DNA of 64,000 bases from Mya arenaria (lineage: Eukaryota > Mollusca > Bivalvia > Myida > Myidae). This document shows positions 11,257 to 51,349 of this stretch, piece after piece. How positions within the stretch are numbered: the stretch's first letter is position 1; each line of letters begins with the position of its first letter. The notes below the pieces were generated by a model. The model had not been told where the DNA came from and made no database searches. It was given only the letters and a program-made list of their open reading frames with translations. Both the position numbers and the translations under genes were made by a program. Where the stretch lies: the NCBI RefSeq assembly GCF_026914265.1, contig NC_069134.1, positions 66,040,094-66,104,093 of the forward strand, read 5' to 3'.

Positions 11257-14200
11257 TCAGAATGCCCTGGTTTTTGGTAGCCATACTCCAACAGTAATGT
11301 CAGCCCCGGCACTCGCCAAAACACCATTATTGTAGCTGATCTGCGAACAGACAAAACACTTTCATTAACACTTGAACCAAATGATCATACAGTTTACATT
11401 GCAAACAAGACTTAATTATTAGTTGGCTGTTGAGATCAATCGAGATATAATGCCCAGTAACAATGTAGCCAAGATTTGTTACGATAAGATCAAATCACTT
11501 TTCAAGTATGAGCCAATATAAGTTTCCATTAAAATTAAAATTTAAAGTAAGTTTTAGGTATTTTAACATTGATGGGAAAACATTCATAAGTGTGTAATGT
11601 TATCTTGTGAAATTAATGTTAAGATCTATAAAATTCATGCCTCATTAGTTTAAACTTATTTTACAATGATTGTGGATTTTTTCTGTCATGCCTGAAGTTT
11701 TTGCATATCCTTGCCGTGGTATTATGCAATAGCAATAACAAAACCTCTGCTTTATTCTTAAAGAAAAAACAGACTAAATAGCTGGTAGAATAAACCCGAC
11801 ATTCCAACTTACCCCTGCCACTTCCCCGGAATGTGCATTGAGGGTAGTGATGACGTCTGCATCCAGACATGGCTCTATGACCTTGACCTTGGAGTCAGAA
11901 CAGCACGTGAACACGCCCCCATCTGTGTGGATCAATCCCGTCAGTTTGCCGGAGTGACCTACATCTATGGTCTGAAAAATATTAAATATAATTTTTAACA
12001 TATTATTATAAAAATATATATCAATGAATAAGAATAATATTATACAAATATAATAAAGTTTTGAATGAAAGTTTAAAAACAAGTTAAAATCAGTGCTAAT
12101 TAGGTTTTATTCAAAACTTATTATGATACAGAACTACACTTTAAAATAGTAGTTCAATCCCATGCAATTATTTGTTTGGAGTCAATAAAGGGGAATAAAT
12201 CAACAATTATCAAAGAAATACTTATGGGCATTGCTACAAACGTGAGTATTGTCTTGGTAACATTTGTACCCAGTTTCATGTGAATAAAGCCATCGTCAAG
12301 GTAAGAACAATGACAATACAAAGGCTATAAAAAACAAATAATATATAAACTTCTTTTTTGGTAACAACACTTAAATTATTAATAAGTTTCATGATCATAC
12401 AGTCAGTTGAAATTAGACGTTTGTATGAACAAGCCCGAATTCTATTCTTATTTTTTTTTTGAAAAGCCCTGCTATTTTAAATCGAGAATTTGAGCAAGCC
12501 CAGAAAACATTTTAACAGTGTAGGGATTGGTGGCTAGTGCTAATCCCGACCACTGATAAAATGTGCTACAGAGTTAATTCATGCATATAAACCATAGCGC
12601 AATACATGTTTGTTAGGCCAAATAAAAAAATAGGTGCCTTTCAGGTAACGCTGCCAAAAAAAAATAGGGTAGGTAGGTTAGAATATTTATTTCATTTTTT
12701 TTTTTTTTTTTATTTTTTTTATTGATTTCAGTTGACTCAGACTGTAACAATTAAACTAGTATTTAATTAAAGACATCAATTTTCAGGGTTTTCAGCAGTT
12801 TTTTAACATATTCCGTGCTTCAAAGGAAACGTTCTTTATATGTCTGGTTAAATACTTTGACAATGATGGTTGGATTTCAACTAAGTTATGGTACACCACT
12901 CTGCTATTAATAAAGACTTTCTAGGAACGGTTTTACTTTTCTTTATGCACCCTTTGGCTCTCAATCACCCTCTGTAGTATGCTAACCTGCCTGTTACACA
13001 ATTACATGGAGAGTGGGACAGCAAATTTACCATGTAAGCCATCAGCCAAGGAAACCTCAATGCTGTCAAGAGGACCTGGGGGTTCAGGTTTGAAGAACAA
13101 GTAACATGCAGGTTTTATTGCCAAAATTGCACACTTAAGTCTGACATATTAATCTGAAAGTCAGTATCTGACACATTTGTATCTGACAAGAAAATATAGT
13201 GCAAGAATTGAAATTATACCTGCCACACAAGCACAAACTAAATCACTTTTTTTTTTCAGGGAAAAATAGGTTAGGGTCGGCGGGAAAAAATAGGGTAGGT
13301 CGGGTAACCTGAAATGGACCTATTTTTTTATTTGGCCTTACCTGAATGTTATTCTCATCAAAGAGAGCATCTCTGGCATCGAGCACACGCAGGTTTCCCT
13401 GTTTATCTCCGACCCATAGCTGGCCACCACCATAACTTAGGCTTAACACCATACTCTCCATCTGGTCACAAAAATATTCATATGAATTGACACTTGTTTG
13501 ATAAAAAGTCTTTATATCATAAATGATGTCGCAATTATGAAATAATTTCATAATCTATATTTCTGACATAAAAGTAGAAAAATGAAAAAATGCATGCTTT
13601 AAGTATCTATTGCAAGTAAATACATGTAATATCCTCTGCTTATAAAGTAAAACTACAATGTCAATTTGTGAAAACACATGATTTAAAGATCTATCTGTCT
13701 GCAGTGAAAAAAATACTTATTCCAAAATACTACAATGCCAAAACTTAATTCAACACTAACGGTTATTCCAGTTAAACATATAACCCACAGGGGGAAGGCA
13801 ATTATTTAAATAGCATATAGGTGGGTGTCTTTTTTCTCTAATTTGGACCCCACAAGGGTAAATTTGCTTCTGAAGGGGGGTGGTATATTTTAAAAGCGCT
13901 TTCCCCCAGGGGTTATATGTTTGAAATGAATAGCCCTAAGTCAAAACAATATTATTTTGAGAATTAATAATTTGGCAACAATGCTTCAAACCTAAAAAAA
14001 AACCCGATACCTTAATCTGTTTATACTTTTTCCCCGCAGTTCTGTCATATATAGAGATGACCTTGTCTTCACTGCCTGAGATAATGTACTTATCATCCCC
14101 AGTGACACACAGAAGAGGATGGGTGTGGTAGCACTTTCGCATTGGTTCGTCCGGGCTTCGAGGATCAAACATGTGGAGACGCTTGTCGAAACCCCCAGCG

Positions 14201-17200
14201 GCTATGAAGTTGGGTTCATAATAGAGGCCAAGGACAGGTGTTTTCAACCTGAAAAACAAAGGAAATATATTTAAGACAAATTTACTACTAATAGTATAAA
14301 TACATTGTTTTTGTAATTTATTCTGTGCAATGATTTATTGAGTAATTTCTATCATTGTAATACCTAATATTAATTTGAAAATGTATTTTTGCTTAAGATA
14401 CTATTGAAATCAGCCATATATTTTTGATTAAAATGATCCATGTTCAAATTTAAACTGTATACTCTTTACTTATTTTAAATCACTAAACAAAATTCCAGAT
14501 TATTGACCATTACAGAATTCGTGGCAGTGGTCAAGTGGCTAGTGTATATGACACTGGGGTTCAATCCCCACTCAGATTTGTCATTGATAGTACTGGTTAT
14601 TACACAGGAATGGTAAATAGTTTTTGTAATCATTTATGTACATGGTATATTTTAAAAATAAATTTTAGATAAGTATGTCCATTGCTAAAAAGCTGAATAG
14701 AGCAAAAAGTTGCATAGAGCTTATGTTACATGACATTGTGACATAAGTAATCTTACCTTTAGTTTTACCCTTATAGAACAATTGCTATCATAGCTGTGTC
14801 ATTATTAGAAGGAAAACAACATGAGCTTTCTGAAGCTAGCATATTCATGAACTGTTTTAATTACTTTTTGTCATAGGTCAGCGCAACGTTTCCATCCCCC
14901 GTGTCCCACATGCGGATGTACGTGTCCCATGACCCTGTCACCAGTGAATCTCCCTGTGACGCCATCGACCACACCCATCCCTGCATTGTAATTCATGAAG
15001 ATTACATTCATCAGTTGTTTGTTTTCATTTATTGATCTTTTAACAAAAAGAACTATTTGAACAACATACATCATGTGAACTTAAATCAAACTTTTTTATA
15101 TTTAATTTCATATACTTTCAAAACCTGTTGGCTCGAATTGGCTTGGCTCAAATTCCTTGATGGCTCAAACTAGATGTAAAGGACTGATTTCTTTACACTG
15201 AAGGTAGACGATTTCGCTTGGGCCTAAAAAAAAATCGTTTGGTTAGGGTTACATCCTTTTCAAAAATAGGTAGGGTAGGTAGGCTTTTTTTCTATTTATT
15301 TATTTTTTTATTAGGTTTTATATAAGAATGTCATTTTCAACATTGGAGAATGGTGTTAAAGTTATCTTCTATATAAGCAATTAAGGTTTTAAACTACATA
15401 TTGAAAAGCAAAAGAAAAAAAGAAAAACATTTTTTTTTTTTTTTTCATTTTTTTTTTCAAACTGACTATAAAAACATTAGGGTCGGCGCCTATTCCGTAG
15501 GTAGGGTCGGGTAACCCGAACCAAATGTATTTTTTTTTTAGGCCTTGGGTAAAATTTTCTGAGGCTCAAGGTATTTTGCCGGTCCCTGCCTGGGAGTTCG
15601 AGCCAATGGGGCTCGACTGTCATATGATTTTACTCCTGGCAATTACCATATATTTCAAAATAGAACGAAATAAAAATCGTACGATCTATAAATTCTAACA
15701 ATACTTGTTCATCGTTTTATCTCTGATTACTACAACAGTTCCTTTACCTTATGAGTTTTATCGTCATGGAAGACGGTGAAATCATCACTCTGTTGTTGAG
15801 CCTCAGTGGAATGTTTGCTGAGATCCAGGATGTTCATGTATCTGTCTCGTGAACCTGTCACCAGGTAACGGCCTTCCTGGATATAAGATTACCATTATTG
15901 CTAACGGTTACTGGGAGCGAATATCAGTCCTACCTTATGATCGATCATCAGAAATAATCAGACAAGCTTTCTTCAATGATGATCAATAATGTAATCAAAT
16001 TAAAACTTCATAGTAGTTCTTAAAATGGTATGAATCAGGTAAGAACTGCATTTACATTTAAACTGCTGTACAATTAAACAACATGTATTTTACATCAATG
16101 TCTTAAATGTTGTATTATATTTTTTGATCAAATGACCAATAATTCGACAATACTTTATCATTGGTTTATCTCTAGCTTAAGGGGTTTTGTTTTTGATAAA
16201 TAACAGATTCAATGTTCATGTTGACAACAAAAAACCTTCAGTGTACGCAGAGGTGATTAGTGTGATCACAGGATCACAAATACTTTATTTAAACATTGAT
16301 GAAATATCAGAATTTTTAAAATCCATTTAAATGGACATGCATTATACTGGTTTCTGAGCAGGAAAGGGCTAGATGGGGATACTTTCAGGTAACAGAGCTG
16401 TCTTAAAATCAAATCTTCCACTGTGTATCTCCTTTTGGTTTTCTTATAACCTATCTTACAGCTTCTTACACACAAACTCTTATTGAGCATTTAACAACTT
16501 ACCATCACAGGCTTCGAATTTAACTTTAAGGAACACTCGCAAAATTTTGCGAGTGCATTTTGAGGCAACTCGCGAAATGACAAATCAACTTGCAATTTTA
16601 TTATTTGCTTTATTCCCTTATAATATTGTCTAATTAAAGTAGAAATTAACACCTAAGACATATTATGAATATTAAAAAGTATCAATCTTGAGTGACTCGA
16701 CTACTAGAACTTGTTGATGGCTTATTCTATTTGGGGGGTATGGAAAGACTCGTCTGATGCTGGCAGCTTTTTGATAACAAAGCTGTCCAATAATTTGACA
16801 TTGTTCACTTTGTATATTTACCCTCGCCATCGGGTAATTTAATACCCATTCGACAAGCACGCTACAGATTTCATTAAGTCTATAAGTATTAAAAACAATA
16901 AAATAATAAATTTAAAATAAAAAAGCAACAGTAAATGTAGCGTGGATACTTTGGACCATGAAATATATCGATCAACGAAGTCTATTCATTTTGACAGGAT
17001 GATGGGGTTTACATATAGTGCGCAAAAGCGCTAAATTTAGCCAATGATTGAGCTAGGTGATTACGTCATTCGTATTTACTTTGTATTATGCACGCCTCGG
17101 AGCATCCCGGAAAGATTCGAGATAAAACTCAGCCTTTTCCGTATTTGTTCTATTTTTGAAAACCTACTAGAGCGTGACTCCGTACTGTCTTCTTTATACC

Positions 17201-18371
17201 GGTAGTGTAAACATGCTACTAATAGGCTGTTTACACTCGACTACATAGCGGAATTAAGTTCATGTTTATTCTACTTTCCTTTTAACATTTTGTGGTCTAG
17301 AAAAAGCCACTCGCAGAATTTTGCGAGCTTGAATAAAAGTCACTCGCAATTTCCAAATGTCGCTCGCATTTTGCGAGTATGCGAGTCTAAATTCGAACCC
17401 TGCATCATTTAGTGCTCATTACAACCAGTCTAACCTATATTAGTAACAGCACATCAACTTACCTTCATTAAGTGCACCACATCTACTGCAGCAAAGAATC
17501 CCTGATTGACTATGAAGTGGTCGAAGTTTTTGCCAGGGTTGGACCACAAATCGTGAAGCTCTTCTCGTTCCATACATGCTCTACGCCAGTTGAAACCCTT
17601 AGCTGCAGCGAAAAAATGTTCAACATAAATATGTGTACAAATTAGAGTCTAAAACGCCAAGAAATTTTTCAGTGAAATACCCATTGGCAGACAATTAAGA
17701 ATATTTTGAAATGAGGTAGGGGTTAACCTGCCTGCTGATCAGATGTAAAGACAACCCGGTCCGCCTGATTGTCTCACGGTGATGTTGTATTTATGACTCA
17801 TACAAAAGCAACACTGTTATTAGCCCTCGGCCAATGAGGTGTTTGCTAGTGGGAGACTTTGGAGAAGAAGTCCCAAAAAACTGTAAATTTTCTCCCTATT
17901 TTAAGCTAAGTGAGATTTTTTTCTATTATTTCACCAGGAAAATTGTGTTGATTGAGATTTTTCAACATCTGTAAGTCTAGCTTGATCTCTGCTTTGTTAT
18001 AACTCACTTTCAAAAATAGGGTAAGACTTATGGAACGTCTGTGCGATTCTCGTCTTCCAGTACCGTTCATCGGAGAATAAGGCATAGAACAGCCTACAGG
18101 TTCCGTACAGCGCTGAGATGATCACTCGGGATTCGACGAATGAGGCAATGTGTATTAGAATTTCCTCTGGCAAGTCGGTCAGATTCAGTTCAAATTCATC
18201 TGGATCTGGATTAATCAGAACATCTCCGTCACTTTCTTCTATTTGTTCAGGTTTTCTGACATCCGTTTTCTCCTCTGCACTTGTATGATCACTGCTGTTC
18301 AGCTGTTCCATTTTCTTGGTAATGTTGTATTCAACAGACACAGAATCGCATAAACTGTCTCCTTCTTTCAT
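11257..18371 (-). CDS. FBXW9: F-box/WD40 repeat protein 9, complete, 8 coding exons
   Basis: Coding exons in transcript order: 18371-18008, 17602-17463, 15876-15748, 14980-14865, 14248-14011, 13461-13342, 11971-11813 and 11340-11257. All junctions are GT-AG with matching phases, total 1350 nt, 449 aa. An acidic N-terminus precedes the F-box (about residues 67-107, LPEEILIHIASFVESRVIIS, with the YWKTRI end). After a linker (DLWSNPGKNFDHF), WD40 blades follow, for example VTGSRDRYMNILDL, VTGSWDTYIRMWDT, ISGSEDKVISIYD and ASAGADITVGVWLP at the C-terminus. FBXW9 is a substrate receptor of SCF (SKP1-CUL1-F-box) ubiquitin ligases; its substrates are not evident here. The ATG follows shortly after a 'tttaaacag' acceptor, implying a non-coding first exon upstream. 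Introns hold several MITEs. Length is close to that of vertebrate FBXW9. Confidence 0.9.
12400..12555. mobile_element. Short TIR element, CAGT..CACTG ends (copy 1)
   Basis: About 155 bp, from CAGTCAGTTGAAATTAGAC to CTAATCCCGACCACTG, in an FBXW9 intron. A second copy at 22123-22288 shares 'gaacaagcccgaa', 'agccctgctat' and 'atttgagcaagccc'. The CAG/CTG ends suggest a hAT-like MITE. Confidence 0.65.
12616..13337. mobile_element. PIF/Harbinger-like MITE with TTA target duplication, abutting an FBXW9 donor
   Basis: The TIRs begin GGCCAAATAAAAAAATAGGT at both ends, followed by related 'caggtaac'/'caggttac' sequence, giving about 33 bp of near-identity in inverted orientation. TTA lies directly outside each end (12613-12615 and 13338-13340), as expected for PIF/Harbinger. 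The right duplication falls inside the 5' splice site of the FBXW9 exon 13461-13342. It carries internal poly-T and no transposase. A related, shorter element lies at 15221-15544. Confidence 0.82.
13761..13935. mobile_element. Foldback MITE with AACATATAACCC arms (copy 1)
   Basis: About 175 bp. The left arm 'ggttattccagttaaacata' plus 'taaccc' is mirrored by the right arm 'gggttatatgtttgaaatga' plus 'atagcc', and 'cagggggaaggc' by 'gctttcccccag'. A second copy in opposite orientation lies at 34926-35100. It is in an FBXW9 intron. Confidence 0.78.
14515..14580 (+). mobile_element. tRNA-derived SINE fragment
   Basis: 'tggtcaagtggctagtgta' resembles an RNA polymerase III A box, and 'ggggttcaatccccactc' about 30 bp on resembles a B box. 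It lacks a foldable acceptor stem, so it is read as a SINE head rather than a tRNA gene. Confidence 0.55.
15221..15544. mobile_element. PIF/Harbinger-like MITE, TTG target duplication
   Basis: The ends GGCCTAAAAAAAAATCGTTT and ..ATTTTTTTTTTAGGCC are inverted, with 'ggttagggttac' and 'gtaacccgaacc' extending the inverted repeat. TTG flanks both sides. Internal 'tagggtaggtagg' and 'agggtcgg' motifs are shared with the element at 12616-13337. It sits in an FBXW9 intron. Confidence 0.78.
16508..17402. mobile_element. TIR element with CAGGSTTCGAATTTARACT ends in FBXW9 intron
   Basis: About 895 bp. The left end CAGGCTTCGAATTTAACTTT matches the inverted right end (..AGTCTAAATTCGAACCCTG). Both subterminal regions carry clustered 'actcgcaaaattttgcgagt' palindromes, which could be transposase-binding motifs. 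No transposase is encoded; hAT-like by terminal CAG. Confidence 0.72.
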
Positions 18372-19710
18372 GGTCTGTTTAAAGATAAAAGAGTAATACA
18401 AAAGTGAATTCATAAATGTAATAAACCAAAGCTTGAGAAATGAATTACAGAGGATATTTCATTGCAGTATTTAATTGCTGCATCCCCTTATTTAATTATT
18501 TTGTTTTCAAATTTCAAAGAGTTTGGTTTGCAAAAAAAGATAGAACTACAGCTGACGAATGATACTCAGACAGATCAACCTGTTATTTAATTTTCAGGAG
18601 CATTTTAGAATTACAAATCAAAAGCCATCCATAGATATATATCATTAGAGGATATTATCACTGGACATTCTGCGTCCAGGTGGATGCATGTACATGTATA
18701 TGGAAAATTTGATGTGATACAATAGTCACGTTGTCAGAAAACTGTCCTTAGACATAGTGTATTCCTTAAATTACTAGTAAAAAATTGTGCCTCCTATGAA
18801 TAAATAATTTTTTAATGCACTGTCCATATAGTTTTAACCAATGACACTGCACACAGCTTTAAAAAGAGTATCCATAGGGAACCTACTTGTTGGACTTGGT
18901 GACAATAAATCTTAACTTCGCTCAGACTGGGATATGAACTTAGCCTAGGTGAGAAGCAAGAGTGCCAAACACTGCCCTAATCAGACAACCTTTTATAAAC
19001 TTAAATATGTGTAAAGGCCATATACATTTATGTAAACAGCTGCTTCTTCAGAGTCTTTGACAATTTTTGTGAAGGTGACAGGCGAACATAATGAATGTCC
19101 AAATGTTAAAAAAGTTTCTTTATCACGCATTATTGTGGTTAAAATATGTATTGCTAGTCAATAATGACTCGAGTGATCAGGGATAATTTTTATTATTGTA
19201 GCATTTCTTATGTATCTCTCTCAAGTCTGCCAAAGTAAAAAAATCGTCAAAAGACTGCAATTAGTGCCATTTAGGTGTAAAGATTTCCCTAATACTTATC
19301 TGGACCAAACCCAGCTTACCATTTAATCCGAGAGATATGCACTTTATGTGTAAAAAAGTCAAATAGTGCACTCGCCCTACTGAGAGTCCAAATAATTGTA
19401 CATTGATTTTTTTTACGATTTTTGATATAGCAAATCCTTCATGTTAGGGATTGGAAGAATCCCGTATAACACATCTATTATTTTAGACTAGCACTACAGT
19501 ACAGGTGGACTAGAATGTGAATTGTTAAAAAGGCGGCACTTTCACACGCAAAGACGTATAAAACGACAATCAGCTGTTTTTTCACTAAAGGATATCTTAA
19601 AGGATAAAGATATCATACAATAACTGTTTTGAGAGAAAAAACTAGGGAAGATTCAAAATGTACTCAGAATGAATGAACAAAAAATAAATGACAAATGTGA
19701 ACGACATACC
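18372..19710 (-). other. FBXW9: FBXW9 first intron with probable 5' UTR exon ending at 19710
   Basis: The coding start at 18371 lies 3 nt after an acceptor (ctttaaacag|ACCATG). Upstream on the minus strand the best donor noticed is GACAAGAG|gtatgt at 19710/19709, which would end a short non-coding first exon. It is supported only by donor quality and by its place about 210 bp from the divergent TTC39 start. Confidence 0.45.
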
Positions 19711-19920
19711 TCTTGTCATCTGCAGATGTCTTTTTCTAATGAATAATTTGATTGGTTTTAATAGAACCAAATTGCAACCGATGACTAATTTGCAGAACCA
19801 AGAACATTTAAATTTAGAAATGATTTTTGAATCCAGTTAAGGAATATGAGTCACCACAAAGTAAACAAAATCAGTTATTTGCAATTTTCACGCAAAATCA
19901 TTTTTTCACTCACCGTTAAG
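19711..19920. promoter_or_regulatory. Putative bidirectional promoter between FBXW9 and TTC39
   Basis: The probable first exon of FBXW9 (-) and the ATG of TTC39 (+) at 19921 are separated by about 210 bp. The segment contains 'gattggtttt' (a CCAAT-related motif on the reverse strand) and no obvious TATA box. Promoter function is inferred from the head-to-head layout. Confidence 0.45.
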
Positions 19921-47116
<27,196 letters not shown>

Positions 47117-48045
47117 TGTAAACTTATTAGTCATATTCATAGAATTTTATTAGTCGTTGTATTGTGATAAGTATAAACTGATCAACTTTCTTAGTATTTG
47201 ATTGAGTTGATAAATATGAAGGTTCAAAGAAATAACAATAGACTAAGACTTGTTTCTAGTCTGAAATTGTATGTATAAATTTTTGATAAATATTATTAAG
47301 AACAGAGATAAGAAAAGCATGCTATGAAATGAGCTAGAAATATGGCCTCATCTTGACATTTTTTTTATTGCTCTTTTATGTTTTGAATTGAAAGTTAAAG
47401 ATATTTCTCTATAGTAGGAATTGCTGTGTGGGGCGTTGTCCACACGACACTTTCATTTCCAATCGATAACTTGTGAATGACAATGGTTATGGCTTACAGG
47501 TGACATATCCTATTTGCATAATTCTAGTTATAATTTAAAGATGACATAGTAGATAATTTTTTACAATATCAATCTTCAGAGAGAACTGGTTCAAAAAGTT
47601 GAAAAAATATATATCAAATTATTTTATTAAAAAATGAGTTATTCAAATGGTAATATTAACTTCTCTTTTTTCATAATTTACAATTTGCTGAAAGAAGATC
47701 TCTATGCCATGAGAAGTGTACATGTCCCAGAAACTCGGATCAGGATTCTTGTATTTAAGTCATTTTATTTACATGAAGTTTTTAGGCTATTTTGTGTGAT
47801 CATTTCCGATGCTCATTTTGACGTCCGCTCAATGGCAGATGTGCAATATTTAAGCATTTTTAAATTTCTTTTGTCTGAACATAGTCAGTTTAACTCAGTT
47901 ATATATTTATATATATATATTCTGTTTATTTTTATAATATTTTATACTCTGTAGGTAAATTAATTCCACAGCTTGAATGTCATAGAATGATCCTTTGGAC
48001 AAACAAAAAATGTTGCACTGTATCTATTTTGAATTTCAATAGGTT

Positions 48046-48051
48046 AAATAA
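48046..48051 (+). terminator. TTC39: Candidate poly(A) signal of TTC39
   Basis: AATAAA 930 bp after the stop codon. Other hexamers further on (for example near 48970) are equally possible. Confidence 0.25.
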
Positions 48052-48079
48052 AAAATTATAAAGCATTTAAAAATATGAG

Positions 48080-48150
48080 AGTGGAGTAGTGGTTAAGGTG
48101 TCTGCCTCTGTCCCAGGAGGTCTATGGTTCAAGCCCAGGAGTTCAAGCAT
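48080..48150 (+). mobile_element. tRNA-derived SINE fragment
   Basis: 'tggagtagtggttaaggtgt' resembles an A box and 'ggttcaagcccagg' a B box, followed by a C-rich run. It lies in the TTC39 downstream region. Confidence 0.5.
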
Positions 48151-49427
48151 TTGAGCCCCCCCCCCCACCCCCATCCAAGGTTCTCATGGTCACCATTTAC
48201 TAGTTTCTACCAAGAAAGCAGAAAACCTCCTCAACTTTGATTCATATGAGCTAACATCTGTCCCACAATTAAGCTACATTCAAGTGCTTTCTGTGATAGG
48301 AAATATGTCAATCATTATCAGATGAAAATTGAGATAAACCTTTTAATTGATAAAGATCAATACACAGAAGTTGTGTACTGTACACGTTGTTTTTTTAGGG
48401 GGGGGGGGGTCACTCAAAGAAGGCTTAGACTAGGCCTTTAAGAATGTTGTGTATAAAGATTCATACTGATCCTGCGGAAAATATTCTAATTATTTCATTA
48501 ATATAAAAAAAAATGTGACTGTTGAAAACCAAACTTGCCATTAAAAACATGCTGTAGCTTACCGTACTGGGTACCTGGCAGAATAACACTATGTGTACAA
48601 AAATATGTTCATTTTTTATATAGTATTCATTATTTCATCACATTTTTTTTCTTTTCTTTTTTTTATATTTTCAATTCATTATGAATTAGAATGTGACATT
48701 TTTGGAAAAAAACCCACATCATTATGTGCTCAATGTATTTAGTTTTTAATGTATTTTAATAAGATATCACAGTATTTTATATGCTGCATAATGGATGTGA
48801 ATTGTTGGAAATCATGATGATTGTCATGTGGTCTAAATTATAATCAAGGGAAATAACCCAACTCAATTTGTCAATATAAATTGACATGATTTGCTTCCCT
48901 TGATAAAAATTGGCAATACTAAAATAAATAGGGCCTACCTAGCACAGTGCTATATAAGCTGTTATATTTAATAAAGTATGGGGTAATAATTCATTTCATA
49001 TCTTACTTCAGATTATCCAGCTATTATACCAGTTGTTTGCTTAAAAGGCTAAGAATTCTTTATCACTGAAGTCTAATTCTTAATTGTGGCCATCTTTTCA
49101 ACGAGTGTACAACAAAATATTGTTAAAGAATTTCAGTTAAATGTGAAGCGAGTGTTTCAAACTAAATTGAAAGATTTACTTGCAAAATCATATCAATAAT
49201 ACCTTAACTTAACAACCAAGTGTTTCGAGGGTGACTTAGCATGAGTAAATGCAACTTTCATCATGATTGTAAAACAAAAAAAGTCTAATATAGCTACTCA
49301 GCCATTTGATTGTGAGATACTCTTGTTGAGAAGGTGGCTGGCCCTAATTATGTTTTGTTAAATCAAAAACTAAACTACTTGGTTAATCAAAATTGAAACA
49401 TGAATTGTTTTAGGATTAAAGATATCC

Positions 49428-49829
49428 CAGTGCTCCAGCCAGGATTTGAAAAGGGCAGGGTGCTAGGTCAGAAAGGGCACATTCATGCGCTTTGAATGAG
49501 CCTTAATGGGGCTCTTGCAAGGGCCAATGTTCAATTTATATTGAGCATGTGTTGTAGCTACTTTTAATAACAATAGTTTGTTATGAATACCTTAGCTGTT
49601 ATTTTTACTTAAGTGTCAAAATTGTGTACATTTATCATTTTTATACTAATTTCTAAAAATTGACTTGACAGTACATGTATGTCCAATAAATATCAAATAT
49701 AGTTCATTATCAGCAAAGAGGGCTCTGTCAAACAAAAAGGCTCAGCAGAGCATAGTGAAAATGCAGCAGGGTGACAAAAAAGGGTAGAAGGGAGCTCCCC
49801 TCTGCTATTTAGGCTTAGCCGGAGCACTG
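49428..49829. mobile_element. TIR element, CAGTGCTCC ends
   Basis: About 400 bp, from CAGTGCTCCAGCCAGG to TAGCCGGAGCACTG, an inverted pair of about 14 bp. Flanks share TATCC. The interior has G-rich 'gggcagggtgctaggtcag' and 'gcagcagggtgac' motifs. Probably hAT-like and non-autonomous. Confidence 0.7.
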
Positions 49830-50951
49830 TATCCAAGGAACAGAAATGCGAAATTTCACTTCTGTTTTCAGTGGAAATTAAGAACAAAAAATACTAACTG
49901 CCATGATAACATTATCTGTGATGTATTTTCAGTCATTTATTATACTTTTTTGTGACCAGAGAGTAATACCCTTTCCAATTATACCAACATTACAAGGTGG
50001 CACCAGCCATCAACATTTTACATTTAATTTACAATTGTATTTCCAAATGGCCTAATAAAATGGAGGGCTAATATTTGAACATGGGATATCTTAATATGTA
50101 AATACAGATTGTAAATTGTCATTCCACATAAGATTGGGAAGAAATGTATTCCATATCTATGTTAATGATTGATAAATAAACTGATTTAGCAATAACATTT
50201 TTAATGTGTCATAATTATTTAGATCATTATTTCTGTATACTTTACACCATTTAAGTTTTTAAGGTTACTGGTATTGTAAGATTGCAAAATTTGAAACAAT
50301 GACGTTTACAATATTTGAGTATTTTTCTCATGTCCTGATTAATACACAAACATCTTCACACTTAAATGCTGCATGAGCTGAATGGTCAGTTACAGTTTTA
50401 GCTTGTCAGTGTTTGCAGAAAATCATCATTTTGCCAAAGCCTTGGTATCGTTGTTGTCATCAGCGTTGTTGTGTTTCCAGAGACACATATCATATGGCAA
50501 TGCCCATAACTCAGACTTTAATAACACCTTGGTATATTGCAAAACAACATACTGGCATTGTCATTCAGTCTGCAGTGCCATTGTCAATGGCTCAATTCAA
50601 AATTTGTCAAAATGATTCACAATTAGTGTCATTTCTCGTACACATAATGTCCATTTTTGTCAATTATTTTTCTGGCCTGTCTGTTATTTTGAAAGGAAGC
50701 CGAGGTATCGTGATTATGTAGCCTTGGTGTCGCCTATACAAGCATGCCCATAGAAAAAAATATGTTCCAAATTATTCAAATGAAACTTAAAACAAATGTT
50801 GCCAGTTGCAACACCATCGTGTATCTAGTCCCACAGCTTAAGCAGTTATTATTATTATTGAGAAGTGCCCCTTTATCATTGAAACCAAAAACAGACAAGC
50901 GCTGATATCCACCTGTGGTGCTCTTGTTTTGTTGATATGCTGTCTGAGTGA

Positions 50952-51349
50952 CAGGGCTTCCATTATGGATTTGGAACTGGAAGTATGAACTTCCTGTTAA
51001 TCAATTTTATTTTATTTCACTGAAATGTGCTTTTTAAGTCTCCTGAATTCAATACCTTTAACTTTTTTTCAACAAGTATGTTAAAAATCAAATGATATGC
51101 AACTTTAACTTGCCAAATTGACAGATTTATATTATAACAATTCATTTTACTTTAATACTGATTAAAATTGTGATCATAAAAGCAATATTGACGAAAGATT
51201 TTGATATTTTAAACTTCCATGAGCTTTCAACTTTGGAAGTTTACTTCAGGATTAATGAAGTTTTTGTACTTCCACAGAATCAATTATGGAAGTTTTAACC
51301 CATATGTAGGGAGTAATATGCTTCCAAACTTCCTTTAACGGAAGCCCTG
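50952..51349. mobile_element. Non-autonomous TIR element, CAGGGCTTCC ends (copy 2)
   Basis: Same family as 10236-10625, with the cleaner termini CAGGGCTTCCATT and AACGGAAGCCCTG. The two copies align along their whole length, which fixes the element at about 390-400 bp. Confidence 0.75.
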
